From: Fasciola hepatica
Lineage: Eukaryota > Platyhelminthes > Trematoda > Plagiorchiida > Fasciolidae
Direction: 5' to 3'
Length of the DNA stretch: 64,000 nucleotides
Assembly (NCBI GenBank): GCA_948099385.1
Contig: CANUEZ040000167.1
Span: forward strand, 20,001-84,000
Of the stretch, positions 12,443 through 27,400 are shown piece by piece; within the stretch, counting starts at the first letter, position 1, and each line of letters starts with the position of its first letter. The notes under the pieces are model-generated. The model was not told the DNA's origin, ran no database searches, and worked only from the letters and a program-made list of their open reading frames with translations. A program made the position numbers and the translations under genes.

Positions 12443-15400
12443 GCGCTATTGTGAGAAAAAAAGCACTTTAGAAAGATTCTTGTTCTTTATTGATAATTGT
12501 CAGACGTGAATGAGAAAAGAAAATAATGATAACGTCCCACTCTTGGTATTTGTCTGCGCGACACTATCACATAGTCCTTATATAATCCACAAAAGAGGAT
12601 TATTGTTGACCGATCACCATATAATTCCTGCTGGTCCCAGCTTACTCAGCCGCGATCCGGATAATATCTGTGAATCCGCCCTTGGACAATCAGCTCTTTG
12701 AACCGGGAAAACGCTGGAGGTGAATAGTTCTTTGAGTCTTGTCTATCCTGAGTGGACAATAAGTAATATCAAGCCGAATGACTGCTTACTGTGTTATCAT
12801 CACTGGTTAGGCAAAGTTGTTTTGAATTGCTACACCTGAATAGAGGAGAGCAGACTTCCATTTTCAAACTTCCCCTCTTGTCCCTTTCTTCTTCACAGAT
12901 TTGACAAAACCAGTAATAAAAAGTGCTAAGTTTAACAGCAAAACCAAACAACTTACACTCGATATTCAAAGAGTCGTTGGTGCAACTGAGTACACTGTGA
13001 TTGTTTCCGAAGACGGTACAGCTTACGATGTCTTCAAAATCGAAGCTGATCAAACGATAGTTGAAGGGGTGCAGTGCGATGGGTGCCGAGTGGCAGTTCG
13101 TGCTTTGAATGAGAAAGCGAAGGGTACATTTTCGGACAAGAAATGGATAACATGTGAGTTTTTTCGATTTCCTCGACAGATCTTTGAAGCGGTAATGGAA
13201 TACATTTCGGTAAAAAAAAATCTCTGGTGGTATATGCGTGAAAATAAGTATACCTTTGATTCTGGATACTTCACTGCGTAGGAAAAGAAACACAAGGAAT
13301 ACAGAAATATTATTCGCCAATATTTTTTTACTGCCATTAATTTCAATTTAGGTAGTATATTTAATTCATACATAGGATAATTCATGGCGGTTTATACGAG
13401 TTGGCCAGTCAAGTTGGGGACCCGGATTGCCCCAACTGATTTTTCCGTGTTTTCAGACCCCAACCATTCTGTCCTCTGTCACTGATCAACTTAATAGTAG
13501 TCCAATTGATTCTGCCTACTGATCAATGTTCTTCACCGGTACTTACGCAGCTGTGAAGAAATAAAGAACAGGCTTAAGAATATGGGCAAGTCAAAACCCC
13601 ACCAACTTGATCACATCTGAAACCTAACGCCCGAACAAATTGTGCACGGAAGCCATCTTAGAAGACGTCATTTGTCGTAATGTTGAAAGTCATAAACACT
13701 TAAATCTCAGTCGCCTGAAAGACAACAGGTAAACTGTGATTATGAAAAACTAAGCTCTGATTTCAGCTTAGCATCGTAGTGCGCCTCTATGTGAGTCCTC
13801 AACAACCCATCTTAGCTACCAGTTATCAAACCCGCTACAGTCTGCATACAGCTGTACTAAGTGAAGACAAATGAAGGTCTTGGACCAGAAGAGTTGTCTC
13901 TTATTATACTCAAAGAATGATGGTACGCCATTTCAGTTCCACTAACCAATAACTTCAATGGTTGTTTAACAAGCATGCCTTCCTCACTGGTTGTACTACT
14001 TGCCATTCATTTCCCCAAGCCTTCATAAGAACGATTTAACTTGATAAAAATCCATGAAGCACACTTCTGTGTGCTGTGGTACATCCAGGAGTTCACTTGT
14101 TGAAACTATCAGCGCTAAGAACTTCAAAGGTTGTGTCCCGTTGCTTATAAAAATGTTTCTTACATTCGTCGCCCTCAAAACAATAAACTTTCAAAAGCCA
14201 TGTCTACATCACGCACTTGCTCAAAGTTCAATTTTCTATTTAACCGCACCTCTGCATATAGCAGTTCTGTTTAGGGGCATCATCCCTGTCTGCTTGTTGA
14301 TCTAGTTAAAGTCCTTGCAGAGTTATGGAACTGTTTCATTAGATGAAAAATGTCATAATTTGTACGTATTTCCTGGTTCCTCGTTTCTGTTTCCACGGAG
14401 ATGGTGTAAATGCTGAAAATTCATCCACTCTTCTGTGTAGAAATCTAGTACTGGCGTGAATTGGCTTTGACTTGAAAACTGTGATTCATAAAGTACGGCA
14501 GCACAGTTTTCGCACAATCTGAACTACCTGATCAGCAAACAGAATGGGAGCTCGTAAATCCCGCACAGTTTCTGTCTTTGCTTCTTCAGTTGTGAACATA
14601 TGCTTTTCCCAAATGTTAGGTACCAAGTAGGCATACCATCGATTTGTACTAATGACGGGTCACGATATTACAATTATTCGCATATACTTGGATACCTTCT
14701 GCCTCCATAATTCATTGGGATTTACTAGACGGACTGGCCTTTCTTTTAGATTTTACGTAGGGATTTGAATAACGAAAGCGTTTTCGTTCGGTATGGAGTT
14801 CGACCGAACATCAGTACGGAGTATTAGCATTAACCATCGGTTATTCTTTCCTATTCAACTAAGTCTACTCAATTTCACGAGAAATCACCTAATGTACTAT
14901 AATCCAAATATCTCACATTGTATATATGTATAAGTGTATATTTAAGGTAGAAACTTATGAATTGTGTAAAGCTGTCCATTTGATATAAAAGCTTCAGTTT
15001 TGGACACATTTATCTCATCCGTTTTGTTCAACAATCATCTTCAGTCACGGACTATTCGTGGATTCCTATATCATTCGCTACCTTCGACGGAAGCACACTG
15101 CATGTGAAACTGGCAAGATCAGCGGACTCACTGACGATCAAGACGGAACACGTGGACGAGATCGTACCGATAACTGGTACAGAGTACCTTTCGGATACCG
15201 CAAAACACCCGCTGTTCGTGCAAGCAGAGAAGGGTCCCTGGTTTAACGTCACGCGGAATGGTAGGCAACGTAGATTTTCATGTATGAAACTGTCACTATT
15301 ATGTGATATATATTTTTTATGTAGCAAATACTGGTGGCAAGATCAAGCGCATTTTTCATCATCTATACCACTCCGAATGCTGGTTCCTTCAATGTATCTT

Positions 15401-18400
15401 ATAAAAATGTGGGTATATTCATTGGGTCCCGTTTAGTCGCATGCTGTTCGTTGAAATACAAGCAACATACAAAAATAGTCCAATGGTTAAGACCAGGGCA
15501 GATTCTTTCTATGATTTGAGCACTGGTTATACGACATTGATAAATTTTATTTGCGTCCAGTTACCCATATCGCGACTGCTCAGCCATGTAGCCTCTGCTC
15601 CTTGAGCGGAACGGTCTTGGTTCGATTCCATCTAGTGTCGCTGTAATACTGAATGCATGCAACATATCAATATATTTTCCGCTATCCGTATAATTTATCT
15701 GTGTATCCAATGTGAAGCACAATAGGGATACATGCGAGAACGTCATATTCACCATTTTCATTTTGCTAAGCACTATACCTTTTAAACTTCAAGTGAAGCC
15801 GTTGTAACTTCAAGTGAATCTTTCGTAACTTCAGATGGAGCCCCACTCACCTCGTTCTGCAAACACTGACATATGATTGGTTTGGCAATGGTCACTTGTC
15901 ACCTACCCACGAAATCTCTGCCCCTTGATCACCCACATATCAATGATAATTGGTGACTTGAATCCTCGTTGATACATGCAACATTACATGTGGGAGCCTA
16001 CAGGGGGAGAGATGTGACCACTGAGTTGACTGCAAAGAAACAGGGGCAAATTGAGACGGTCAACAAAGCGACGGCGTTAGTCGACCTTGACTCTGTGCAT
16101 GCGTGTAGCCTGATAAAACTGAGCCAATCCATGCACGTGACTAAGCTGTGTCTTGTATGGAGCCTGGTTGCTCGTGAAATGACCAGTTCATTTTAACGGA
16201 GATATGTCTGACAACGAGAAGCACACTTCATACATCTGACACGAAGTCACGTGTCTCGAACGTGTATGAAGCTGAGGGTGACTGGTACTTGGTAGCTGTA
16301 GTACTCGGCATCAAGAGAAAACCTTTAGTGACCTGGATTACGTGAAACAAAGTAGCACCTTCCATGATTACTAATGGTGGGAATGATTTCAAACATTTAT
16401 GATCATGAATTAGAGCAGCTAATTTCCTGCATTGAAACGAGGCCCTCACTAACGTTTTCAGCACTGGAAATGCGATTGAAAGTTGAGTATGAAAAGAATG
16501 TTTCTGTCACCACGATTAGTAACTATTATAACGGACAGCTGATAACGTTTTATAAAGTTCATCAGATATCCGTGACGATGAATTTATTGCATAACAAGCA
16601 GAAGAGGAAGAGGTATGTCTGTAACATTCTTCTAACATTCGTTGATATAGTTACGTAGGAGGGCTGCAGTGGTACGACGCTCGTCATCATGAGATCCCAT
16701 GAGTGGAAGAGATCATCTTTAATCTGCAGTGTTCGCGAAACTTTGGTTAAGCCGCATGGGGGGGCATGAATACTGGTGGCAAGCAGCCGCGGTACTAATC
16801 CACACATGGCAGATGTGACGCTCCGTGCTTCAGCTACCAAGTACCAGTCACCCTCAGCTTCATACACGTTCGAGACACGTGACTTCGTGTCAGATGTATG
16901 AAGTGTGCTTCTCGTTGTCAGACATATCTCCGTTAAAATGAACTGGTCATTTCACGAGCAACCAGGCTCCATACAAGACACAGCTTAGTCACGTGCATGG
17001 ATTGGCTCAGTTTTATCAGGCTACACGCATGCACAGAGTCAAGGTCGACTAACGCCGTCGCTTTGTTGACCGTCTCAATTTGCCCCTGTTTCTTTGCAGT
17101 CAACTCAGTGGTCACATCTCTCCCCCTGTAGGCTCCCACATGTAATGTTGCATGTATCAACGAGGATTCAAGTCACCAATTATCATTGATATGTGGGTGA
17201 TCAAGGGGCAGAGATTTCGTGGGTAGGTGACAAGTGACCATTGCCAAACCAATCATATGTCAGTGTTTGCAGAACGAGGTGAGTGGGGCTCCATCTGAAG
17301 TTACGAAAGATTCACTTGAAGTTACAACGGCTTCACTTGAAGTTTAAAAGGTATGGTATCAGAGCCACCTGCTGAACATTTTTCAAGTAATGAGAAGAGC
17401 AGCGGAGGCTTTTTTTGCTCATCTGGCAGTCATATTTTATCCCAAATTAAGACCGCACGCTTGGTTTTGGACTGGTAGATAGTTAGAACAACCAGTAGGG
17501 CGAAAGCGATTGAAGAGATAAAATGAAATGCAAACAGTGTGTATTATTTTTTTTAGTCATCACATTGATGTTCGAGAATTTTAAAGAGTTCTTGGTAAAT
17601 AAGTCACCAATCAGTGTCTTCACCAGCTTAGAGGGCGTTAATCGATTTGGAATCCTACAAATAATCGTCACGTTATCCTCGTTTGAGTGAAAGTGATAGG
17701 GAGATGGTCTATCTTCTGTAAACGATTAGACTAGGTTTCAGTCGAAGTCTTCAAAGTTTATAAGGTCGGACCGGGAGGATAACTGTGGGAAGAATGTTGT
17801 CCAGTTAGTATTAGTACCACAAAGCCATAATCACTAGTAGTCACAGTTTCTAGGACCAACCGGACAACTCATCCGGACTTTTGGCTATATCACAATTAGT
17901 CTTAGTTGGGACAGTACATTTGTGCACTTTTCATTCATTGCTGGCTTACAAGTAGGAGTCAATAATCTACACTAAACGCTGTATAATTCTGCTAACTTCC
18001 TTCATTGTTGTCTGGTTTCCACGTATACTTTTCAGTCAGACTTAATTATTCAGTAGTACTATTTTACCTACTAACAAGCTTTCAGGTAGTTAGCTGCGAA
18101 ATTCGACCTACTATTTGTGTACTCAGTATATACGTTCACGCTGTTCGGTCATTGAACTCACAGTATCCCGGGTCAACTGGGCATTCTAAAGCGGGGAATC
18201 ACCGGGCAACAGCTTATTCACAGTTGGTCTAGGAATAAAAGCGAAATCAGCTGGCTTACTCTATGTGTCTACTAGATCACAGTTGCTCAACGGAAATGAA
18301 TTATTCAAGAAGAATCTATGGTATTGACCAGTCTACCTGCACGTTTAAAATTTAGACATTTTGGAGATTTCCAGAGGAATTAGGACAAACAGTTGTGTTG

Positions 18401-21400
18401 GTCTGGCGGTATATGTACTCTTCAGCTTCCGACTGACTAGCCGTACTGCTCAGAGTGTTGTCGATCAAATATGTTGCATGTTTAGAGTAGCATTCCATTC
18501 CATTTGACGGCATACCACGGAAAAGCGTTATGAAGTTAGGCGTTTTGCTACAAAAAACGTCTTACTGCATTAGCGAGTAGATGGATTCTCCTGCCAGTTT
18601 CTATCTTCACAAAGTCCTCAGCAAAATTTTCTCCCGAACTATATTACTTGTCTGGCTAGATTGTTCCATTAGGCCATATTTTGCTCAGTATTTCCGAACT
18701 AAATTAGCTCCAAATGTACCTGAGGGATTGGTATTTATGTGCTCACTGATCAGTTGAGTGAATCTTCTGGTTTTCTTTATGTGCTAGCCCAGTCCGACGC
18801 AAAAAACCAACCTGATGTCATAAGCTGCTATCAATACGGACCAATAGTCTATCCAGTCATTCGGCAAGTCGACAGCCAGAAGTTTACTCCGCAATATGAA
18901 GGCCTGGTTGTTAAAGACAATGCGGTCGTTTCTAAGGGTAAATGGTATGGTTACTACGGAAAGATTACCTATGTGAAATGTGAAAAATGTGTTTTATACG
19001 TTCGTGAAATTCTTCCAAGTGGCTACTCGGCTTTTAGTCCCAAAAAAACAATAGAAATATCCGGTAAGTCAGTAAAACATTTCACTTACCTCTGATTATT
19101 ACCCAAATCAGACTCATGTGCTTCATTTCCTTCTGCTTCAACAACACATTTTGGTAATGCTTTGTTTGCGACGGGTCTGGCTTTTCACATTGCTCACTCC
19201 AAAAATAATTTCTTATTAACTTCATAAGATTCACTATATTTCATATCTTGTATAATTCAAATTTTTTTGTATGAAATATATTTTTAAAATGTTCTCAATG
19301 ACACTGAAAATTTTGTGATCTTTGTGGCTCAGACTAAAAGTATGAACAAATTGCTGGTCACTGAACCTGATATTATATGTCTCATCTCCAATGATGATGG
19401 TTAAAGCACCAATGAAATGAATTCGCCCGGTGATGAAACATTTGTGGCCTATCTGTCGTGCTTAGCAATGACTAAGTTACGTAAATATTAAGCTGTATTG
19501 TAGGCACCAGTATACCCTTCTAACTAGGAGTTTTATTCATCTGAATTTTGTTTTCAGAGGATCATCGTGATACGTATTTTGGGGTCTCAGGGGAAAATTT
19601 GGGATTCTCACTTACATGGACGGCCAGGAGACCCGTATTGATATCATACAAAAATACGCTGAATAACAAGACAACGGTGATCCCGACCGGTCGAAGTAGC
19701 GGCACTTATATTCTACAAAACCTGGATGCATGCACTCCGTACGTGTATGAAGGTCGTTTTGAAAACTCAATGGATCCCTGGCAGATCATCACTGTCGTAA
19801 CTGAACCTGAAAGTGAGTCAAATAGGCCTGAATACTTGTTGTCTTACAATAAAGTTGTTCACAATTTTTGTCACCTTGCGTGCAACTATGTGCTGGAGTT
19901 CCCCACCGAACGTAATGATATCTTGCGATGAAATGAACTTGTGACTTTATCTTCTGTGAAGCACGTTGTAAGAACAGGTAACAATAGTTGCATTTTTTAT
20001 AATGAAATAATACTCCCGTAACCGAACTGTTCTTACTTTACTGCTAGTGTTATTTTTATCTTATTAATTAGTATTGTTACCGCTGCTTAGTAACACTAAC
20101 TTTGTCAGGAGCAGCGTAATAGAGCAAACTGGAAATGTGTTGTAACAAGCGGATAGTCTGAAGACAGAAGACTAAAAAACACGACTAGTTAAAGCTTGTT
20201 TAGAACTTGAGGACTGACGGGTAGTAAATAATTCTGAGTTGACGACAGGCGCGTTGTTGCAATGGGGTTTTCCTCCCAGCCAATGACCTCGGGTTCTAGT
20301 CCCTGCTCATGATAGGTGAATACGCAGCACAGACGATGATCTTTTCCATATGCGAATCAGTTCCAGTTGTTTTAAATTATTCTTTGTTATTAGATGGTGC
20401 GCAGTATTTTAGTGAACTACTGAAGACGACAAAAACGATGTGATTACTGCTCATCACTTGCTGTTGTTTTGCATTGTTCTGAATTTGCCCAGGTAACACT
20501 CTCAATATCTCGTCTTTAACCGCTATGAGTTTATTGTGAGGCTTGACAAGCTCAATTTCACCCAGAGTAACGTCTCACACAGTCCAAAGTTTGGCTATTC
20601 AAATAGCACAGGACATGGGAAACATTGGGGTGTTGAAGGACGCCCAGCAGATCACGGTAAATTCCAGTACAGGCAGCTCTCCTGGTGACCAAAACAACCA
20701 GATTAAAGTACTGTCTACATTGCGGAACTATTTTTGCAAAAAGCCCCGCATGATTCACTGCGGTTTGGAAGGCCTTTAGTGAATTTACAATTGACCCAGC
20801 CGAACTGACCTTCTTCTCCTGTTCCAAACTGTTCAGTTTTGCTAAATTTACAACCGATTAATTGTCAAACCCAGGTCGTTGTTCCCTGCAGTGCCGGAAC
20901 TAGTGGTAAGCAGCGTTATTTCTTAACAGTCTAATAAAGACATTTAGGAAAATACGGCTCGACTTGTTGTGTAAATGGATGCAACGTTCACACCAATACG
21001 CTGATAGACCAGCGGTTCGCGTCACACACCCCAAAACGGACGTCGGAGTTTCGCACACCTCCAGCACGGGCCACCTATAGTGATTGGTGGAAACTGATTA
21101 CTAAGCTTCACCTATAAAGGATACAAATGTTTCTCCAATACACGTATCGTGGTTCAAATCAGGGGACTGCCCTGATAGTTCCGTGGGTTATTTGACTCCG
21201 AGGTATATCGACCTAACGACTGCAATCAGGAACATCCATCAAACGAAAAATACGCTTGTAGTAGATAGGCAGAGCAGGCTATAGATTTTAATCTCTATCC
21301 ATCAGAGTAGGGACTAACAAATAAATACGTTTCATATTATGTATATAAAATGTCACATTGTCTTTTTTTTCTTCTGTCTCGGTTTGTAGTGATTCCGTGC

Positions 21401-24400
21401 CCGTATTTCACTTTGTCTATACTGCCTCAATGCAAAGTAATACGTTCTTAATTTTGCTCTTTATTTCAGAACCAAATGTTACATCTTTCACTGCAACTTC
21501 ATACATGCATACTGTTCTGGAGGCTGAGCTGGCAACTAATGGTCACTGCCCATTGGTATTTTCATTCAATGTCTTCGAAAGAGTACGAGGAAATAAAGAT
21601 CTTCAGCATATGGGACCTCCTGTGCCTTTCGCGGTAACAAAAGAAACCGGAGCAATCATTAATCCCTTGATGAATGGTAATTACAAAGTACAGTTGAAAT
21701 ACGAAGCTTACAATGATCCGGGATGCGGAGAACGTACTATCGCTCTTGTTCCAATGGCAGGAGGAGATCAGGTCCATTCTGTCCCTTTGATTCGGCGGAA
21801 TGTCTCAGTCGGTATGTAACTTCGTTCCGATTAGTAAGCTCTCATCGTTTTATTCAGAGGCTACTGCTAGATCACCAATTTATTCAATGACCGAGTAGTT
21901 TCGATTCTCTTAGGTAACCGGGTTTTGTAAGGGCACCGCCCGCTAGGTGAAAGACAATTTCCCGGGGACTGGTATTTATCCGAATTCCAATTCAGAAAAT
22001 AAATACTGAACGTGGCAATCCATCAATTACCGTTTGCTGGTTTGTTTGCCAGATGAAAGAAGTTAAATTCCATATTCTATCACGTTTTTAATCTGATTAG
22101 GCGGCTCAAGTTAGATAAATATGAGCTTGACACATTAGCATTCTGCCTCTAACATCAGGACAGTAATTCAATGAGGCCGTGGACTTTGGGGTCGGTGACT
22201 TTAGAGCAAATCTTTTACAGTGCTGAAGGGATGATAATTTCAGTTATTCCCGTCAGTTACATTTTTCCCCCTAAAATTTCCCCTAAACTGTGTAGACGGT
22301 AACCTTGGCTCATATCGACACTTCATTTACTTTGAACTTGTCTAATAGTCAACTGGGTAATTCTGGAGCAGAACAGCCTAATAACAACATGGAAAGCATC
22401 CTTCACGAATTTGGTTTGAAATGCATTCGTACAAAAATGAATACTAGTTTTCTATCAGCAAGCTTTTATTCTACTAAAAGAGAACATGTAATCGGAATGA
22501 TTTTTTTTGAGTGACGGTGTTTGGCAAGTTCACACAAGGTCTGGACTGGCAGATGGAAGATAGAAATCGTGGTATCAGTAGCCCGAAACCCGATTCACAG
22601 TGGATGTCTGAGTACTACACGAGACCATTTTCCACCATGTGATAATTTGATTGGCGAATATGGTGTGCTGAATTTGTAGACAACACGCGGTCATCTTCTT
22701 CTGCTTGTCAGACACACCGTGGCACACTGTGATTGTATTCAGTTGTTCTTTCTAGAATAAACCTACAACTAGTTAGATAGAGTGGCAAACCAGATACCAC
22801 TGAGGTCGGCCTTTGTTCAGTAGTTTAAGATAATCGATGAACAAAAACATGAAGTGAATAGGATCAACGAATTGTCTTCCAACACAATCTACGTATATAT
22901 TACGATCTTCTTGCAGTTCTTGACACTGATGATCTGTTCCAAACCTTTGACCAAACAAATTGTATCTCTGTGATATTCTGCAGCCAAGATCATTTAAATA
23001 TCTCTCCAACTCTTCATTTATATGTTCTATGGATTTAGGAAAAATGAAGTGCATCAAAAGATAGCATGGTCTGGATTAAATATTTGAGCTGGTTCACCTG
23101 CAAAGTACAAAAGTGGCCCTTATATAATTTTGTTTTACCAAGTCCGCGGAGTTGGTTGCAGTTTACCGTTGTAAGCGCGTCAGAATCGAGGCTGAAAGGG
23201 ACAGTGATGTCCACCATAGATCCAAATGATTCATTCTCTTTCCTTGTATTTTTATGTTTGATTTTAAACTTTAAATTACCATGGTAGTAAGTTTTACATC
23301 TTGCTATCCTCTGACAGCGTACCAATTTCTTTGAGTACTATGTTAGGAGGCCGAGTAATCTAAAGACTATTCCAGAATTGTCAAAGTATCATGTGGCTAC
23401 CCTTCTCTTGTCCTTCTGATTGTTCCAGGTTCTCCCTGATACTCTGAAAAACCTTTTATACTTGGGGATAATAGCATAAAACGTGTGAAGATGTACATGA
23501 CAATTTCATTCGACTCTCTGCATTGATCACTGATCTGTTGTTTGGTAGAAGGAAAGTTCATTTTAACCGAAATAACCCACATCAGAATTCGTTAGCTAAA
23601 TTTCCTATATCAGATACTTGGCCACCAGTAATAACGACTGAATAAAAGCTATCGGAAAACCTATGAAACCACAAAGTATCGCAATTCTTAAGATTAATCT
23701 GATGCGTGTCACTGAAAACAACATTAAATGAGCTCAGATTTTTTCGTCTAAAGAAACTGGACATGATTCCTCAAAGGGCAGTGATAAGGTTCCCAGAAGA
23801 TAAACTGAAGAGTACCATGGGTAATCTGTAACTTTCAATAAACAGAATGCTCCAAACAACAAGTGGGGTTATCAGCATCATGTTCGACACTTGAGGTCTA
23901 AAACATAACTACATCAGCAGCACTTAAACCGACCTGCTTGGGTTGCAACGGAAGATTCATTAGGATGAAGGAACCAGCGCCCATCACTAACGGCTTATGG
24001 TAGATAACCTTTGTTATTTTTTCGTGCCAGTTCTTACCTATTACTATCTCTGCGGATCTGTTCGTCCCAACTGTATCGCTGACGCACTAGCAGTAGTCGA
24101 ATATATTTTTTTGTCTCTCTCTCTCTCCCTCTCACCCCCTCCGCCCTCATAGGAAGAGCAACTACGAAACCTGCCATCTACATTTATTCACCGAGACTTT
24201 TATCTTACCAAGTTTAGCAATGAACCTCGAATTTGTTAAGATGGTCTTATTTATCGTAGACGAGAAGTACGTAAATACGTCCCTTTTAGACTAGAAAGAG
24301 CAATAAAATGCAACAAAAATCTGTGCGGTGAAAGACAGAAGTCAGGTTGATGGGACATCAAAGTCGTGGCTGATAAACATATCAATTTGTGCTGATATTT

Positions 24401-27400
24401 CGGGTGCTATTCGGTGGCAAGCAGTAAAATACAAATGAAGCTAGATAAAAACACAGTACAATCCAGAACGTTATCGAATAAACTCTAAAATGGAACTTTT
24501 ACTATTTTGTTTTTCCACAGATCTCCGTGTATCCGTGACCAGAGTGGAACAAACAAACGGACTAAACGTAACACTTCTGGATTTAGACCTGTGCCGGCTG
24601 AGAAACTATTCTGTAACTTTGGAGAATGAAAATGAAAAAGTGGTCAAATATCTTACTGAAGGAAGTGTAATCATCAGTACAAGGAATCCATGCAAACAGT
24701 GCAAGCTAACCGTTGATAATATTGGATACAAATCAGAGATGAGACCTGTGGTTTTTGACAAAATTTCTACTAATTCAAGTAAGTTCTGTGAATCCAGTTG
24801 TTGCAAATTAAATGAAACGCGTTGAGCTTTTCTGTTTATAACTTCAGTAACAAAACTGTTGAGAAATAGGTGTTTCATAGTCTCATAGCTCCTTTGATAA
24901 TGCCCAAAATTTCGAAGAAATCAAGGGCCATGAGGTGCTACCAACAAATGTGATACCTTATTGAGGGTTTGAGGCATTTGAGGAGGCAGGTCAAAATCAA
25001 ATACCTAAAAATGAAATCCATCTTGAATGGCACTCGGAAAAGCATTGTTCTTCGGTTTCGGGCAAAGAGGCTCCGATAATAATAACAATGGTACGGGCAA
25101 AACAAAACAAAAATCGGACAGATGGATGAGTAAATATACGAATGCTGCGTTCAGAAGTGAGCAGAGTAGCAGCATAGCATGAGTTTTGCAGAGTGTACAC
25201 CGACCACAGGACGGCTTACAAGCGTAACACATTTCCTACCAATTGAACAATGCATGAGATGACCTTCAGGCGTAGATGATGATGCTGCTTTCGTACTCGT
25301 GACATACTCGATATGGCGACGGTATGTGTAAGTCACATGTGGATTCCCGACGGTGGTAATATGGGATACAACGGAGACTAAAGATACTGATCCTTTTAGA
25401 AAACGCCAGAGGCATATGCAAGTCTACTCTAGTGCAAGAAAATACCAACAGTAAAGATTTGGGTGAAGACCGGAATGAGGACGGATACGGGTGTATAATC
25501 ATGCATTATTACTGCTCCAGTGTGAACGGGTAGGGAAGGTTTTATGTGTCCCACATAAGCAACAGGGAAAGGTACCACCGGCTGTGAAGCGACGGAAGAA
25601 GAACTTGGTAGAACAACATTACTGGTAAGAAAATGAGTGAGGGGTGAAATGAATACAAACGATGTTATCGTCGGTGCATACTTGCATGCACTGACGATGC
25701 CACCTCGACTGGTGATGAAACGTTTGCGATCTAAACGCCAAGCTCAGCGATCAGAACTTTATGGCAAAGTCTATTTGGTGATTGCTCACAGCAACGAATA
25801 AGGGGGAAAACGTTCATCACCGAAGTGAATTGCTTTTGATGACACCGACTCGGAAGGGTGCGCTCACAAACAATTTCATTTATTCTTTGGGATGAATAAG
25901 CGGTTAAGTGAAGGTGACACATTTCAGAAGTCGAAGTTAAAGTGAAATGATGACATATGACATGAATATAAATAGTTGTCAGTGGCTTGATGTTGGATAA
26001 TTTAGGGAATAGTCTCAATCATCTAAAGCGTTCCACCGGACAATGCCACTGAGTAGGGTATTCGAAACTAGAGATATAAAGTGAAATGAACTGATAAGAT
26101 ATTGGTCAGGTACATCAATGGGCGAGATAGCAGAATTTCACAGACCAACGATGATCCGTGATGGGTCACATCCGCACTACTCTCCAAGATAGGCCATCCA
26201 AGTGGAAGAAGTTGATTGCTGCAAAGACTTGTATGTTTTTTTGAAGGTATCTCAGACACGACTTGAATTATCGTACCTGCTGGTTGCTATATTTAACCTC
26301 ATTTACGACATAAGAAGCGCAAAATCATTGTGGTTTTTGCGGACGTTTTCAATCCGAATTTTTGTGGACCATTCAAGAGCAAATGTAAAAAATTTCCGAT
26401 GGAAGAAGGATACGAGATTACTGTCTTTGTGACACTGAGTTACACGGCTATGCATTTTGTTTTGAAATTATTTCGGTATTGACTTTGTTTTAAAGAGAAT
26501 AACTGGGTTCATATTCACATTTTCAGATTTGTTCGAAGTATCTGAATCGGATCAAAACATCACGATGAACTGGGATATCCCGGTACAGTCGTTCACGAAT
26601 TACCAAGTCATAGTTAGCCATCAAAATACTGTGGTTGACGTTAATTCATCCAGAGCCATTGAGCTCCCCAGTTTTCAAATCAACAGTAGCACTGGCAGTC
26701 ATTCGTTCGAGCCCAGAGAGTGTGGAACTTACCAGGTCACTCTGCGGCATCCGAATGGTATGATGGAAAATCACTCTGTGACAATTCAGCGCCGAAGTGA
26801 GTGTTGTTTCGTTCTGAAGTGTTTTGCTTCAGTTTAATAACTCCGTTCTCAAATATTTTGACTCAGATATTTGTATCGATTTCCATACTCTCCGACAACC
26901 TGGTCACCTCCTGATATTTAGTGCAAAATAAATGTGCAGAAATTACCTGGTAAACAGAATACTCACACTCCCTCTTGTGAAATCTCATTTGTTATTCCGA
27001 TTTGGATTAGTGAATGCCGAAAAGGTGGAGCATCAGCTCAAACGTCGTGTGACATTTCCTGTCACGTCATAAGCGATCACAGCACAATCTCGCCTAAATG
27101 AAGTCAAAACACGTTAGCCAAAAATTTTAAGCTTCCATCTTTGCGAAGAGAAAGGCTGAAACGGAGTCTGTCGAACGTAGTCCTGAGGGGATTTGCAAAA
27201 TATTTCAGTCTATTCAATTTTTCTTGAACAGATCTGCTAGAATGACAGCTACAGTGATAAGATCGCCACACTGTAAACCGGTATGCCTGTAAAGCAAACT
27301 TCTGTTCAGTACCGGGGCGAGCAAAAGTATGCTCCAGATGCCCGGTCGGACACAACTTTGAACGATGCGAAATCTGAGTGACGCGTCGGTTGCCCTTCGA

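Larger units (their letters stand above)
15775..17354. mobile_element. 1.58-kb long-inverted-repeat DDE transposon derivative
   Basis: Two arms of 524 bases (15775-16298 and 16831-17354) are near-perfect reverse complements with no net indel: paired positions sum to 33129 at both ends of the arms. They surround a 532-base centre. The centre encodes, on the plus strand, a helix-turn-helix-like segment of a Tc1/mariner-IS630-type transposase. No DDE catalytic domain is present. The 5' flank has TATA and the 3' flank GTAT, so a TA target site is possible but not provable. It is interpreted as a non-autonomous, foldback-like element. Confidence 0.75.
15261..18787 (+). other. intron 4 (3.5 kb, carries palindromic transposon)
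   Basis: Contains the long inverted-repeat element at 15775-17354 and otherwise unremarkable AT-rich sequence. A B-box-like TTCGATTCC stretch near 15620 might mark an old tRNA-derived SINE, but no full element can be outlined. Confidence 0.6.

Noticed and set aside
20543..20779. Candidate exon between exons 6 and 7
   Set aside because: No branch or pyrimidine tract with a phase-1 acceptor, no donor, and no beta-strand pattern.
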